Positions 25,793 through 34,008 of a stretch of DNA of 48,560 nt are shown piece by piece. The position numbers and the translations under genes are program-made. Position 1 is the first letter of the stretch. Every line of letters begins with the position of its first letter. This DNA is from Rhodococcus sp. RD6.2. GTDB taxonomy: Bacteria > Actinomycetota > Actinomycetes > Mycobacteriales > Mycobacteriaceae. Under the pieces are notes generated by a model. That model ran no database searches. It was given only the letters and a program-made list of their open reading frames with translations, and was not told the DNA's origin. The stretch is from contig NZ_CVQP01000006.1 of NCBI RefSeq assembly GCF_001040705.1, positions 1-48,560 of the forward strand, read 5' to 3'.

Positions 25793-26310
25793 CCGTCGCC
25801 GGGCGGGTGGACGGTCACCCGGTCACGCGTCGGGTGACCGTCCACCTCCGGCAGCAGGACCTGAGCCCGTCGGGGCACGTCGGCAACGCGTCGACGGTCG
25901 GTGTGCTCGAGGAGGCCCGCACGGTCTTCCTCGGGCACGCCCGGCCCGGCCGCGTCGGCTACGTCGACGGCATCCTGGAGGTCCTCGGCGAGCGGGCCCG
26001 GATGCTGATAGGGCAGCAGACCGTCGAGTACACCAGCGAACTCTGGTACACGCATGAACCCCTGTTGGTGTCGCTGTGGATCAGTCACATCGGGCGCTCC
26101 AGCTTCTCCGTCGCCGCCACCATCGCCGACCAGTCCGATCCGACGGCGCAGGCGGCAGTGTCGTCCGAGGCGACGATCGTCCTGGTCGACCGCCTGACCG
26201 GCAGGCCCTGGCCCATCACCGACGACGTCCGGGACGTCTTCGTCCGGCATCACGGCGACCCGGTCGCGCTGCGGCCTCGCCCCGGTCCGGACGCAGCCGC
26301 CGGGCCGTGA
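25789..26310 (+). CDS. Hot-dog thioesterase-like protein
   Basis: A 173-residue protein with the 4HBT pattern: VHLRQQDLSPSGHVGNASTVGVLEEARTVF recalls the RYxDxDxxGHxNN motif of acyl-CoA thioesterases, here with Gln-Gln-Asp and Gly-His-Val-Gly-Asn. The rest (QQTVEYTSELWYTHEPLLV) fits the second half of the fold. It may release CoA from the module's acyl-CoAs. Its ATG overlaps the MaoC stop. The C-terminal 20 residues are Pro-rich and poorly conserved-looking. Confidence 0.78.
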   Translation: MTVAGRVDGHPVTRRVTVHLRQQDLSPSGHVGNASTVGVLEEARTVFLGHARPGRVGYVDGILEVLGERARMLIGQQTVEYTSELWYTHEPLLVSLWISHIGRSSFSVAATIADQSDPTAQAAVSSEATIVLVDRLTGRPWPITDDVRDVFVRHHGDPVALRPRPGPDAAAGP

Positions 26311-26345
26311 CACGGGCCGGGCTCCGCCGGTTCTACGATGGTCCG

Positions 26346-27230
26346 GTGGATCTGCACCTCGCCGCCTACTTCGTCGCGGTGGTCGACCATGGCGGCATCA
26401 CGAAGGCAGCCAACGCCCTCTACATCTCGCAGCCGTCCCTCTCGCAGGCGATCCGCACCCTCGAACGCCGCCTCGGCACGACCCTGTTCGACCGCAGCGG
26501 ACGCCAACTCGAACTGACCGAGGACGGCCGCAGACTCGACGTCGCAGCCCGGCAGATCCTGTCCGACGTCGAACGCGCCAAGGAGCGGGTCGCGGCGGTC
26601 CGCGAACTCGACGCCGGACGGGTCGACGTCATCGCCTCTTCCACGTTCTCCATCGATCCGATGGTGCGCGTGGTGCGCCGGTTCCGGGACCGGCATCCGC
26701 ACGTCACAGTGCGCATCCACGACACCCCGGGCGTTCTCGGTGTGCTCGCCGGGCTCCGGCGCGGCTCGGCGGAGATCGGGATCGTCGACCTGGCGACGAC
26801 GGACACGGCGTCGCTGCGGACGGTGCCGCTGGTGACACAGGAGATGGTGTTGGCCCTGCCGCCTGCGCTGGCGGGCGACGTCCCCGACCCCGCGCCACAC
26901 GAGCAGGTGCGGGCGCTGCCGCTGATTCTCGACGTCTCCGGGCGCGGCGGCACGAATCCGATCGTCGAGTCGCTCGGCGACGACGCCGCCGTGGTCGTCG
27001 ACTGCGCACACCCGACCGCGACCTGGGATCTTGTCTCCCGCGGCGCGGGCGTCGCTGTCGTACCGCGGTCGGTGGCGGAACAGCACATCCCCGGTGCCAC
27101 GATCCGTCGCGTGCATCCGCCGCTGACCAGACAGGTCGGGTTGGTGCTTCGGTCCGGTCCCGCCTCCCCCGCCGCGGAGGCGTTCGTGGAGGCCGCCGTC
27201 GACGCGTGCCGCGGCACGGAGGCCGGCTGA
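26346..27230 (+). CDS. LysR-type transcriptional regulator (first of a tandem pair)
   Basis: A 294-residue LysR protein. The HTH is at residues 3-60 (VDHGGITKAANALYISQPSL, IRTLERRLGTTLFDRSGR), followed by a periplasmic-binding-protein-like effector domain. The start chosen is GTG 26346, which gives the usual three residues before the HTH; GTG 26307 is possible and would overlap the thioesterase gene. The next gene, a second LysR, begins on the last base of this stop codon. It lies downstream of the thiolase/MaoC operon on the same strand, which is unusual for LysR proteins, since these normally diverge from their targets. Confidence 0.87.
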   Translation: MDLHLAAYFVAVVDHGGITKAANALYISQPSLSQAIRTLERRLGTTLFDRSGRQLELTEDGRRLDVAARQILSDVERAKERVAAVRELDAGRVDVIASSTFSIDPMVRVVRRFRDRHPHVTVRIHDTPGVLGVLAGLRRGSAEIGIVDLATTDTASLRTVPLVTQEMVLALPPALAGDVPDPAPHEQVRALPLILDVSGRGGTNPIVESLGDDAAVVVDCAHPTATWDLVSRGAGVAVVPRSVAEQHIPGATIRRVHPPLTRQVGLVLRSGPASPAAEAFVEAAVDACRGTEAG

Positions 27231-28096
27231 TGGAGCGCCGCGAACTCGCCTACTTCCTTTCCGTCGCCGAACACGAGGGCATCGGCGGTGCCGCCGCTGC
27301 GCTCGGGGTGGCGCAACCGACGATCTCGCAGGCATTGCGCGGGCTCGAACGAGAACTCGGCGTCGCGCTGTTCGTGCGGGTCGGTCGCGGGATGGTGCTC
27401 AGCGCGGCAGGGCGCAGCCTCGTCGGGCCTGCGCGCAAGATCCTCCGCGACATCACGGCGGTGCACGACATGCTTGGTGCGTTCGAGGGCGGGCTCACCG
27501 GGCACCTCGACATCACCGCGTTCCCGGCGCTGGCACCCGAGGTGGTGCCGCTGGTGGCAGAGTTCCGGCGCGAATACCCCGACGTCGTCGTCGGATTCGG
27601 CGAGATGGTCGAGGAGTCGACAGCGGCAGCACTGATCCGGGACGGTCACAGCGAGTTCGTCGTCGCCCACCTTCCGATCGACGACCCGCGACTCGAGGTG
27701 ATCGAGATCGGCAGTCAGGAGTACTGGCTGGCGTACCCGCCGGGGACACCGCTGCCGGACGGGCCGATTCCACTGGCGGACCTGCCCGACATTCCGATGG
27801 TGTTCGTGCCGCAGGGGCCGTCCGTCGCCGACGAGATCCAGGAGGCGATTCGCGACGCCGGGGTGCGGCCCGACCTGGCAGTGCTCGTGGAGCACAGGGA
27901 GGCCCGAATCCCCATGGTGCTCGCCGGAATCGGCGGAACCATCATCGAGCGGTCCCTCGCGGAGGCGGTCGCCGACCGCGCCGTGGTTCGGCCCGTCGAA
28001 CCCCCGATCACCCGGTCCTTCGGGGTCGCGTTCGACGCGGCCACGCTGTCCCCGGTCGGGCAGGCGTTCGCCGACCTCGTTCGGGGTCGCGCCTAG
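27230..28096 (+). CDS. LysR-type transcriptional regulator (second of a tandem pair)
   Basis: A 288-residue LysR protein, clearly related to the one before it: the HTH AEHEGIGGAAAALGVAQPTI then LRGLERELGVALFVRVGRG aligns with its neighbour's. The effector domain contains FPALAPEVVPLVAEFRREYP and VLAGIGGTIIERSLAEAV. ATG 27230 shares one base with the preceding stop codon, so the two are co-translated. Its end overlaps the convergent TetR gene by four bases. Confidence 0.88.
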   Translation: MERRELAYFLSVAEHEGIGGAAAALGVAQPTISQALRGLERELGVALFVRVGRGMVLSAAGRSLVGPARKILRDITAVHDMLGAFEGGLTGHLDITAFPALAPEVVPLVAEFRREYPDVVVGFGEMVEESTAAALIRDGHSEFVVAHLPIDDPRLEVIEIGSQEYWLAYPPGTPLPDGPIPLADLPDIPMVFVPQGPSVADEIQEAIRDAGVRPDLAVLVEHREARIPMVLAGIGGTIIERSLAEAVADRAVVRPVEPPITRSFGVAFDAATLSPVGQAFADLVRGRA

Positions 28097-28692
28097 GGGC
28101 TGCCGCCCGCCACCAACGCATCGATGTGCGCGTCGAGCACGGCACCGATCCGGGCGGCGTCCATTCGACGGGGATGGTTGACACCGTGGGCCGCGAGCCC
28201 GTCGACCAGAGCGTGCAGCCGCATCGCCTCGACCTCCGCCGACGCCCCGCGCAGAATCCCCGCATCCTGCAGTGCCGTGGTGACCTGCAGCATCGCGTCG
28301 TACACCGCCTCGTCACTGCGGTCTCGAACCTCCGCGAGAGTGGGATCGGTTCGTGCCGCGACGACGAACGACTGCCACACGTCCATCTCCACCCGACGGG
28401 TGTCGTCGAGAGGGACGAACTGGTCGACGAGGACCCGCGCGTCGACAAGCAGTTCACCCGTTGGCTCGATGTCCGCGATGCGCTCGGTGACCCGGCGGAT
28501 CACCAGTTCCATCGCGAACAGCAGCAGTTCGGACTGCGTACCGAAGAAGTGTCTGAGTGAGCCCGTGGACATGCCGGCCTCTTCTGCGACGGTCCGCACG
28601 CTCGCGGCGCCGACACCGGCCCGCCGGATCACTCGCAGTACGGCGTCGGCGATCTCCTCGCGACGCTCCTCGGGGTCAGGGCGCTTCACCAC
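28093..28692 (-). CDS. TetR-family transcriptional regulator
   Basis: A 199-residue regulator. The HTH (about residues 10-55) shows EIADAVLRVIRRAGVGAASV and MSTGSLRHFFGTQSEL, similar to the BetI/TetR_C_6 group. The C-terminal half ends in LHALVDGLAAHGVNHP. It diverges from a small membrane protein gene. Two 18-bp related repeats (28702-28751) lie between them and are its probable operators. Confidence 0.87.
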   Translation of the reverse strand: MVKRPDPEERREEIADAVLRVIRRAGVGAASVRTVAEEAGMSTGSLRHFFGTQSELLLFAMELVIRRVTERIADIEPTGELLVDARVLVDQFVPLDDTRRVEMDVWQSFVVAARTDPTLAEVRDRSDEAVYDAMLQVTTALQDAGILRGASAEVEAMRLHALVDGLAAHGVNHPRRMDAARIGAVLDAHIDALVAGGSP

Positions 28693-28701
28693 GAATCAAA
28701 A

Positions 28702-28751
28702 CTAACACAGTCGTGCTAGCGTTCGGGACATCGCTAGTACAGTCGTGACAG
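28702..28751. promoter_or_regulatory. Two 18-bp operator-like repeats, 32 bp apart
   Basis: CTAACACAGTCGTGCTAG (28702-28719) is nearly palindromic, and CTAGTACAGTCGTGACAG (28734-28751) matches it at 15 of 18 positions. The 32-bp period is about three helical turns. They fill the TetR/membrane-protein divergent spacer. Confidence 0.65.
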
Positions 28752-28761
28752 AAATGGGGGA

Positions 28762-29307
28762 ATGGTTGTGATCGTCCAGCTGATCGTTGCGTGCGAGATC
28801 CTGTTCTGGGTGTTCCTCGGAGCCGGCCTGATCGCGCGCTACCTCTTGCGTCTGCCCTCGGTCGGCACTGCGCTTCTCATCGGCGCCCCCCTTGTGGACG
28901 TCGTCCTGCTCGTCGCCACCGCGATCGACCTCCGAAGCGGCAGCACCGCGTCGTGGAGTCACGGTCTCGCCGCCGCCTACATCGGGTTCTCGGTCGCCTT
29001 CGGCCACAGCATCATTCGGTGGGCAGACGGCCGGTTCGCGCACCGGTTCGCCGGAGCGCCCGCACCCGCGAAGCCGCCCCGATACGGCCGGGCACGGGCC
29101 GTGCGGGAGTGGCGCGAATTCGGCAAGGCGGTGGTGGCGTCGGCGATTGCGTGTGGACTGCTGTTCGCCGCGATCACCTTCGTCGACGACCCCTCCCGCA
29201 CCGCCGCCCTCACGGACTGGATCCGAACGCTCGGCGTCGTGGTTGCCCTGTGGGGCGTTGTCGCCGCGAGCTACACGGTCGCTCCCGCCAGGGCCAAGTC
29301 GCCCTAA
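28762..29307 (+). CDS. Small integral membrane protein
   Basis: A 181-residue protein with about five hydrophobic segments: residues 3-27 (IVQLIVACEILFWVFLG), 37-57, 68-85 (LAAAYIGFSVAFGHSI), 121-141 and 155-173. A basic cytoplasmic loop (about 88-118) sits between the third and fourth. I do not recognise the family with certainty. It diverges from a TetR gene with shared operators, so it is probably repressed by that protein and induced by a ligand it may help export or tolerate. Confidence 0.75.
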   Translation: MVVIVQLIVACEILFWVFLGAGLIARYLLRLPSVGTALLIGAPLVDVVLLVATAIDLRSGSTASWSHGLAAAYIGFSVAFGHSIIRWADGRFAHRFAGAPAPAKPPRYGRARAVREWREFGKAVVASAIACGLLFAAITFVDDPSRTAALTDWIRTLGVVVALWGVVAASYTVAPARAKSP

Positions 29308-30068
29308 CGCGGCGCCATCCTGATCGCGCCGTCGAGGCGGATCGTCTCCCCGTTGAGATAGCCGTTCTCGAGGATCGAGCACGCCAGATGCCCGAACTCG
29401 GCGGGACTGCCGAGCCGCGACGGGTTCGGCACCGACGCCTCGAGTCCCGCGCGCACGTCGTCGCGCAGCCGGGCCAGCAGCGGGGTGTCCATGATGCCGG
29501 GGGCGATGGTGTTGACGCGGATGCGTTTGCCTGCGAGGTCGCGGGCCGCGACGATCGTCATACCGACCACGCCGCCCTTCGATGCGCTGTAGTTGATCTG
29601 CCCGATCTGCCCTTCGAAGGCGGCGACCGACGCCGTCATGACGATCGCGCCGCGCTCGCCGTCCCGCTCGTCCTGGCGCGCGATGCGCTCGGCGCCGAGA
29701 CGCAGCGCGTTGAACGATCCGATCAGATTCAGCCTGATCACGAACTCGAAATCCTCGAGCGAACCGGCGTTGCCGTCCTTGTCGAGGATGCGCATCCGGC
29801 GGCCCGCGCCCGCGCAGTGCACGACTCCGCGCAGGCCGTCCTTCGCATCGGCGACGTCCAGTGCCGCGGCGAACTGCTCCGCGTCGGTGATGTCGGCGGC
29901 GACGAACTCGGTGGGACCGCCGAGCTCCTTCGCGACCTCCGTCCCGTCGGAGGTCGGCAGGTCGACGATCGTGACGAGTGCGCCCGCGTCGACGAGCCGG
30001 CGTGCGGTGGCCAGACCCAGCCCGGAGGCGCCGCCGGTGACGGCGACCGAGGTTCCCTTGAGCTCCAT
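29304..30068 (-). CDS. SDR, 3-hydroxyacyl-CoA dehydrogenase type II-like (HSD17B10-like)
   Basis: A 254-residue SDR. TGGASGLGLATARRLVDAGA opens the Rossmann fold, VVHCAGAGRRMRILDK follows, and the catalytic residues are in MTASVAAFEG (Ser) and YSASK. IAPGIMDTPLL is typical of the mitochondrial HADH2-like group, which oxidises 2-methyl-3-hydroxyacyl-CoA as well as straight-chain substrates. ATG 30068 starts the fold; upstream in-frame sequence is not SDR-like. It diverges from the CoA-transferase/acyl-CoA dehydrogenase operon and may serve it. Confidence 0.88.
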   Translation of the reverse strand: MELKGTSVAVTGGASGLGLATARRLVDAGALVTIVDLPTSDGTEVAKELGGPTEFVAADITDAEQFAAALDVADAKDGLRGVVHCAGAGRRMRILDKDGNAGSLEDFEFVIRLNLIGSFNALRLGAERIARQDERDGERGAIVMTASVAAFEGQIGQINYSASKGGVVGMTIVAARDLAGKRIRVNTIAPGIMDTPLLARLRDDVRAGLEASVPNPSRLGSPAEFGHLACSILENGYLNGETIRLDGAIRMAPR

Positions 30069-30193
30069 TGGTGTGCTTTGCCTTTCACTTTCGAGGTCGG
30101 CTCGACGTCCGCCGAAGCACTGCAGTCGAATCAAGCACGCGCCGCGCGCACCGGGCAATGACTTTCCACGGATACGCGACATAGGCGCAGGCT

Positions 30194-30210
30194 ATGAACG
30201 CCGCGTTCAT
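30194..30210. promoter_or_regulatory. 17-bp palindrome in the SDR/CoA-transferase divergent region
   Basis: ATGAACG-CCG-CGTTCAT is a perfect inverted repeat with 7-bp arms, inside the 273-bp divergent spacer (30069-30341). No gene was seen in that spacer. It is a putative operator. Confidence 0.45.
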
Positions 30211-30341
30211 TGGCACCCGCTAACCCGCCGATAGGCAAGTGTGAGGGGGCACCGGCTCGATATCGGGGCACGATGGACGGGGCACGTTGCGACGCGCCAC
30301 AGACCACGACGCGAACTGGTTCAGGCAAAGGAGTGCACCCG

Positions 30342-31601
30342 GTGACCGACCCCACGACACAGCCCCTGACGGGCACCCGGATCGTCGAGGTGTCCAGCTT
30401 CGTCGCGGTTCCGCTCGCCGGGATGACGCTCGGCCAGCTCGGCGCCGACGTCACGCGCGTCGACCCGATCGGCGGCGCCGCCGACTACAAACGCTGGCCG
30501 CTGACCTCGGACGGGGAGTCGATCTACTGGGCGAGCCTGAACAAGGGCAAGCGGTCGCTGGCCGCGAACTTCCGCGACCCCGAGGCTCAGGCGCTGATCG
30601 CCGACCTGGTCGTCGACGCGGGCGTCTTGATCTCCAACGTCGCCGGCCGCGACTGGATGGACTACGACACGCTCGCCGCGCGCCGCCCCGACCTGGTGCA
30701 CGTCCAACTGCTGGGCCGCGCGAACGGCGGAGCCGCGGTGGACTACACCGTCAACGCCGCCATGGGGTTTCCGCTCGTCACCGGACCCGTCGGAACGTCC
30801 TCCCCCGTGAACCACGTCCTCCCCGCCTGGGACATCGCCGCGGGCCTGTACACGGCCCTGGCTGTGTCGTCCGCGATCCGTCGTCGTGACGCGACCGGCC
30901 AGGGCGCGCGCATCGTGCTACCCCTCGAGGATGTTGCGCTGGCGACCGTCGGCAACCTCGGCTACCTGGCGGAAGCCCAGTTCGGCGGCCCCGACCGCGA
31001 GCGGCTCGGTACTGCCGTGTACGGCACGTTCGGCACCGACGTCGTGACCTCCGACGGCGTCCGCTTCATGCTCGTGGCCCTGACCCCGCGACATTTCGCG
31101 GATCTGACCGGTCTGACCGGAACGACCGATGCCGTCAAGGCACTGGAAACCGCTCTCGGCGTGGACTTCCGCGACGAGGGGACACGGTTTCGACACCGAG
31201 ACACCCTGTCCAGCCTGATCCGCTCGTGGTTTCTGGAACACACCGCGGAGGAAGCAACCGCCGCGCTGGCGTCGAGTTCGGTTCTGCACGAACGGTATCG
31301 GACGTTCCGCGAACTGGCCGCCGACCCGCTGGTCACCGACAACCCGATGTTCTCCGTGCTGGACCAGCCGCGAATCGGACCGCACCTCGCCGCCGGCCTG
31401 CCGATGTCGATCGACGGCGGCCGCGCCGCGCCCCGGCCCGCGCCGGCGAACGGTGACGACACCGCCGAGGTGCTCACCACGCGTCTCGGGCTGGATGCCG
31501 ATCGCCTCGCCGACCTCACCGGCCGCGGAGTCGTGAAGGTCGCCGCGGCGAAGGCCGCAATGGACAATTTCGCCCCGAGAGAGACGAAGGACCACGCATG
31601 A
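30342..31601 (+). CDS. Family III CoA-transferase, 2-methylfumaryl-CoA isomerase-like
   Basis: A 419-residue CaiB/BaiF protein. EVSSFVAVPLAGMTLGQLGA, then IGGAADYKRWP, WASLNKGKRSLAANF, and VDYTVNAAMGFPLVTGPVG (probable catalytic Asp134) with NHVLPAWDIAAGLY closely resemble what I recall of the Chloroflexus Mct enzyme. Mct moves CoA within mesaconyl-CoA from C1 to C4. Whether this protein does that or transfers CoA between molecules is unproven. GTG 30342 has AAAGGAG eight bases upstream. It is coupled to the acyl-CoA dehydrogenase after it by an ATGA overlap. Confidence 0.82.
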   Translation: MTDPTTQPLTGTRIVEVSSFVAVPLAGMTLGQLGADVTRVDPIGGAADYKRWPLTSDGESIYWASLNKGKRSLAANFRDPEAQALIADLVVDAGVLISNVAGRDWMDYDTLAARRPDLVHVQLLGRANGGAAVDYTVNAAMGFPLVTGPVGTSSPVNHVLPAWDIAAGLYTALAVSSAIRRRDATGQGARIVLPLEDVALATVGNLGYLAEAQFGGPDRERLGTAVYGTFGTDVVTSDGVRFMLVALTPRHFADLTGLTGTTDAVKALETALGVDFRDEGTRFRHRDTLSSLIRSWFLEHTAEEATAALASSSVLHERYRTFRELAADPLVTDNPMFSVLDQPRIGPHLAAGLPMSIDGGRAAPRPAPANGDDTAEVLTTRLGLDADRLADLTGRGVVKVAAAKAAMDNFAPRETKDHA

Positions 31602-32788
31602 CCAGACTCGCCCAGACCCCCGGACTGACCGAGTTCCAGTCCGACATCCTCGGTGCGGTGCGGACATTCGTGGACAAGGAGATCATCCCGAACGCGCAGG
31701 AACTCGAGCACTCGGACACCTACCCGCAGGCGATCGTCGACCGGATGCGGGAGATGGGCCTGTTCGGTCTGATGATCCCGGAGGAGTACGGCGGCCTCGG
31801 CGAGTCACTGCTCACCTACGCGCTGTGCGTCGAGGAACTGGCGCGCGGCTGGATGAGCGTCTCCGGTGTCATCAACACCCACTTCATCGTCGCGTACATG
31901 ATCCGCCAGCACGGCACCGAAGCGCAGAAGCAGCACTACCTGCCGCGCATGGCGACCGGTGAGGTCCGCGGCGCGTTCTCGATGTCGGAACCCGAGCTCG
32001 GATCCGACGTCGCGGCGATCCGCACGCGCGCCACCCGCGACGGCGACGGCTACGTGATCAACGGCCAGAAGATGTGGCTGACGAACGGCGGCAGCTCGAC
32101 TCTCGTCGCCGCGCTGGTGAAGACGGACGAGGGCGCCGACAGGGCACACCAGAACCTGACGACGTTCCTGATCGAGAAGCCCGCAGGCTTCGGCGAGGTC
32201 GTCCCCGGCATCACCATCCCCGGGAAGATCGACAAGATGGGCTACAAGGGCATCGACACCACGGAGCTGGTCTTCGACGGCTACCGCGCGTCGGCCGACG
32301 ACATCCTCGGCGGCACACCGGGGCTCGGGTTCGGCCACATGATGGACGGCGTCGAGGTCGGACGCGTCAACGTCTCCGCCCGCGCCTGCGGGATCGCGAT
32401 CCGCGCCTTCGAACTCGCCGCCCGCTACGCCCAGCAGCGCACGACGTTCGGGAAGCAGATCGTCGAACATCAGGCGATCGCGTTCAAGCTCGCGGAGATG
32501 GCCACCAAGGTCGAGGCCGCGCACCTGATGATGGTCAATGCGGCCCGGCTCAAGGACTCCGGCGAACGCAACGACGTCGCGGCCGGGATGGCGAAGTACC
32601 TCGCCAGCGAGTACTGCGCCGAGGTGACGCAGGAGAGCTTCCGCATCCACGGCGGCTACGGCTACTCCAAGGAGTACGAGATCGAGCGGCTGATGCGCGA
32701 GGCCCCGTTCCTGCTCATCGGCGAGGGCACCAGCGAGATCCAGAAGACCATCATCAGTAAGGGCGTCCTGCGCAGCTACCGCATCTGA
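31598..32788 (+). CDS. Acyl-CoA dehydrogenase (1 of 4 in this operon)
   Basis: A 396-residue acyl-CoA dehydrogenase: MIPEEYGGLGESLLTYALCV, SMSEPELGSDVAAIRTRA, MWLTNGG, FRIHGGYGYSKEYEIERLM and GEGTSEIQKTIISKG (probable catalytic Glu). It is a clear paralogue of the dehydrogenase at 42684, sharing ELARGWM and QKYLPRMATGEVR-like runs. That similarity suggests related, perhaps methyl-branched or dicarboxylyl, substrates. Its ATG overlaps the CoA-transferase stop codon; the next dehydrogenase is 31 bp downstream. Confidence 0.92.
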   Translation: MTRLAQTPGLTEFQSDILGAVRTFVDKEIIPNAQELEHSDTYPQAIVDRMREMGLFGLMIPEEYGGLGESLLTYALCVEELARGWMSVSGVINTHFIVAYMIRQHGTEAQKQHYLPRMATGEVRGAFSMSEPELGSDVAAIRTRATRDGDGYVINGQKMWLTNGGSSTLVAALVKTDEGADRAHQNLTTFLIEKPAGFGEVVPGITIPGKIDKMGYKGIDTTELVFDGYRASADDILGGTPGLGFGHMMDGVEVGRVNVSARACGIAIRAFELAARYAQQRTTFGKQIVEHQAIAFKLAEMATKVEAAHLMMVNAARLKDSGERNDVAAGMAKYLASEYCAEVTQESFRIHGGYGYSKEYEIERLMREAPFLLIGEGTSEIQKTIISKGVLRSYRI

Positions 32789-32819
32789 CGCCCGCACCAC
32801 CGACTGAATCGAGACCCCG

Positions 32820-33977
32820 ATGCAACGAAGCATCCTCCGACCCGAGCACGACGAGTTCCGTTCCATGGTCCGCGATTTCATCGCCAAGGAGGTGGCGCCG
32901 CACCGCGAGGAGTGGGACGAGGCGGGCAACCCGCCGCGCGAGTTCTTCCACCGACTCGGCGAACTCGGCATCCTCGGAGTCCAGGTACCGGAGGAGTTCG
33001 GCGGCGGTGGCGAGTCGAGCTTCATCTACAACAGCATCGTGTTCGAGGAGATCGCCAAGGCAGGCGTCTCGTTCGGCTCGTACACGGTGCACTGCTGCCT
33101 GATCCTGCCGTACCTGATGGAGTACGGCACTGACGAGCAGCGCAAGCGGTGGCTGCCCGACTTCGCCTCCGGCCACCTGATGACGGCGATCGCGATGACC
33201 GAGCCGGGCACCGGGTCGGACCTCGCCAACATCGCCACCACCGCCCGTCTGTCCGATGACGGAAGCCACTGGATCGTCAACGGCGCCAAGACGTTCATCA
33301 CGGGTGGCGCGACCGCCGACCTGGTGCTGACGGTGTGCCGCACCGCACCGTTCGACGCGGACGACCGGCGTGCGGGCCTGTCGATCATCTGTGTCCCCAC
33401 CGAGTCGGAGGGATTCACCGTCGGACGCAAGCTGAAGAAGATCGGCCTGCGACAGCAGGACACCGCCGAACTGTCGTACAGCGATGTCAGGGTTCCGGTC
33501 GAGAACCTGCTCGGTGAGGAGGGAGCCGGGTTCGGCTACCTCACCCACAACCTGCCCCAGGAACGACTGAGCATCGCGCTCAACGGTGTCGCGCACGCCG
33601 AAGCCGCGATCGGACACGCCACCGCATACGTGAAGGAGCGCACCGTGTTCGGCCGACCGGTCGCCGACTTCCAGAACACCAAGTTCGTGCTGGCGGAGTG
33701 CTCCGCCGAGGTCCAGGCGGCCCGGATCTATGTCGACCAGGCACTGCTCGCCCTCGACGCGGGCGAACTGTCGGTACCGGACGCGGCGCGGGCGAAACTG
33801 TTCTGCACGGAGATGGCGGGACGCGTCATCGACAAGTGCCTGCAACTGCACGGTGGATACGGGTACATCCAGGAGTACCCGATCGCCCGTCTCTACGAGG
33901 ACACCCGGGTGAGCAGGATCTACGGTGGAACCAGCGAGGTGATGAAGACGATCATCTCGAAGGACCTGGGACTGTAG
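32820..33977 (+). CDS. Acyl-CoA dehydrogenase (2 of 4)
   Basis: A 385-residue acyl-CoA dehydrogenase. VPEEFGGGGESSFIYNSIVF, AIAMTEPGTGSDLANIATTA, VNGAKTFITGGAT and LHGGYGYIQEYPIARLYEDT are as in long-chain members. The C-terminal IYGGTSEVMKTIISKDL has Gly-Gly where the YEG-type catalytic Glu would precede. The base may then be the Glu at a different helix position, as in isovaleryl- or long-chain-type enzymes. It lies in the middle of the operon. Confidence 0.92.
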   Translation: MQRSILRPEHDEFRSMVRDFIAKEVAPHREEWDEAGNPPREFFHRLGELGILGVQVPEEFGGGGESSFIYNSIVFEEIAKAGVSFGSYTVHCCLILPYLMEYGTDEQRKRWLPDFASGHLMTAIAMTEPGTGSDLANIATTARLSDDGSHWIVNGAKTFITGGATADLVLTVCRTAPFDADDRRAGLSIICVPTESEGFTVGRKLKKIGLRQQDTAELSYSDVRVPVENLLGEEGAGFGYLTHNLPQERLSIALNGVAHAEAAIGHATAYVKERTVFGRPVADFQNTKFVLAECSAEVQAARIYVDQALLALDAGELSVPDAARAKLFCTEMAGRVIDKCLQLHGGYGYIQEYPIARLYEDTRVSRIYGGTSEVMKTIISKDLGL

Positions 33978-34008
33978 ACACCCGCAGCGCACACCTTCCG
34001 GAGGACAC

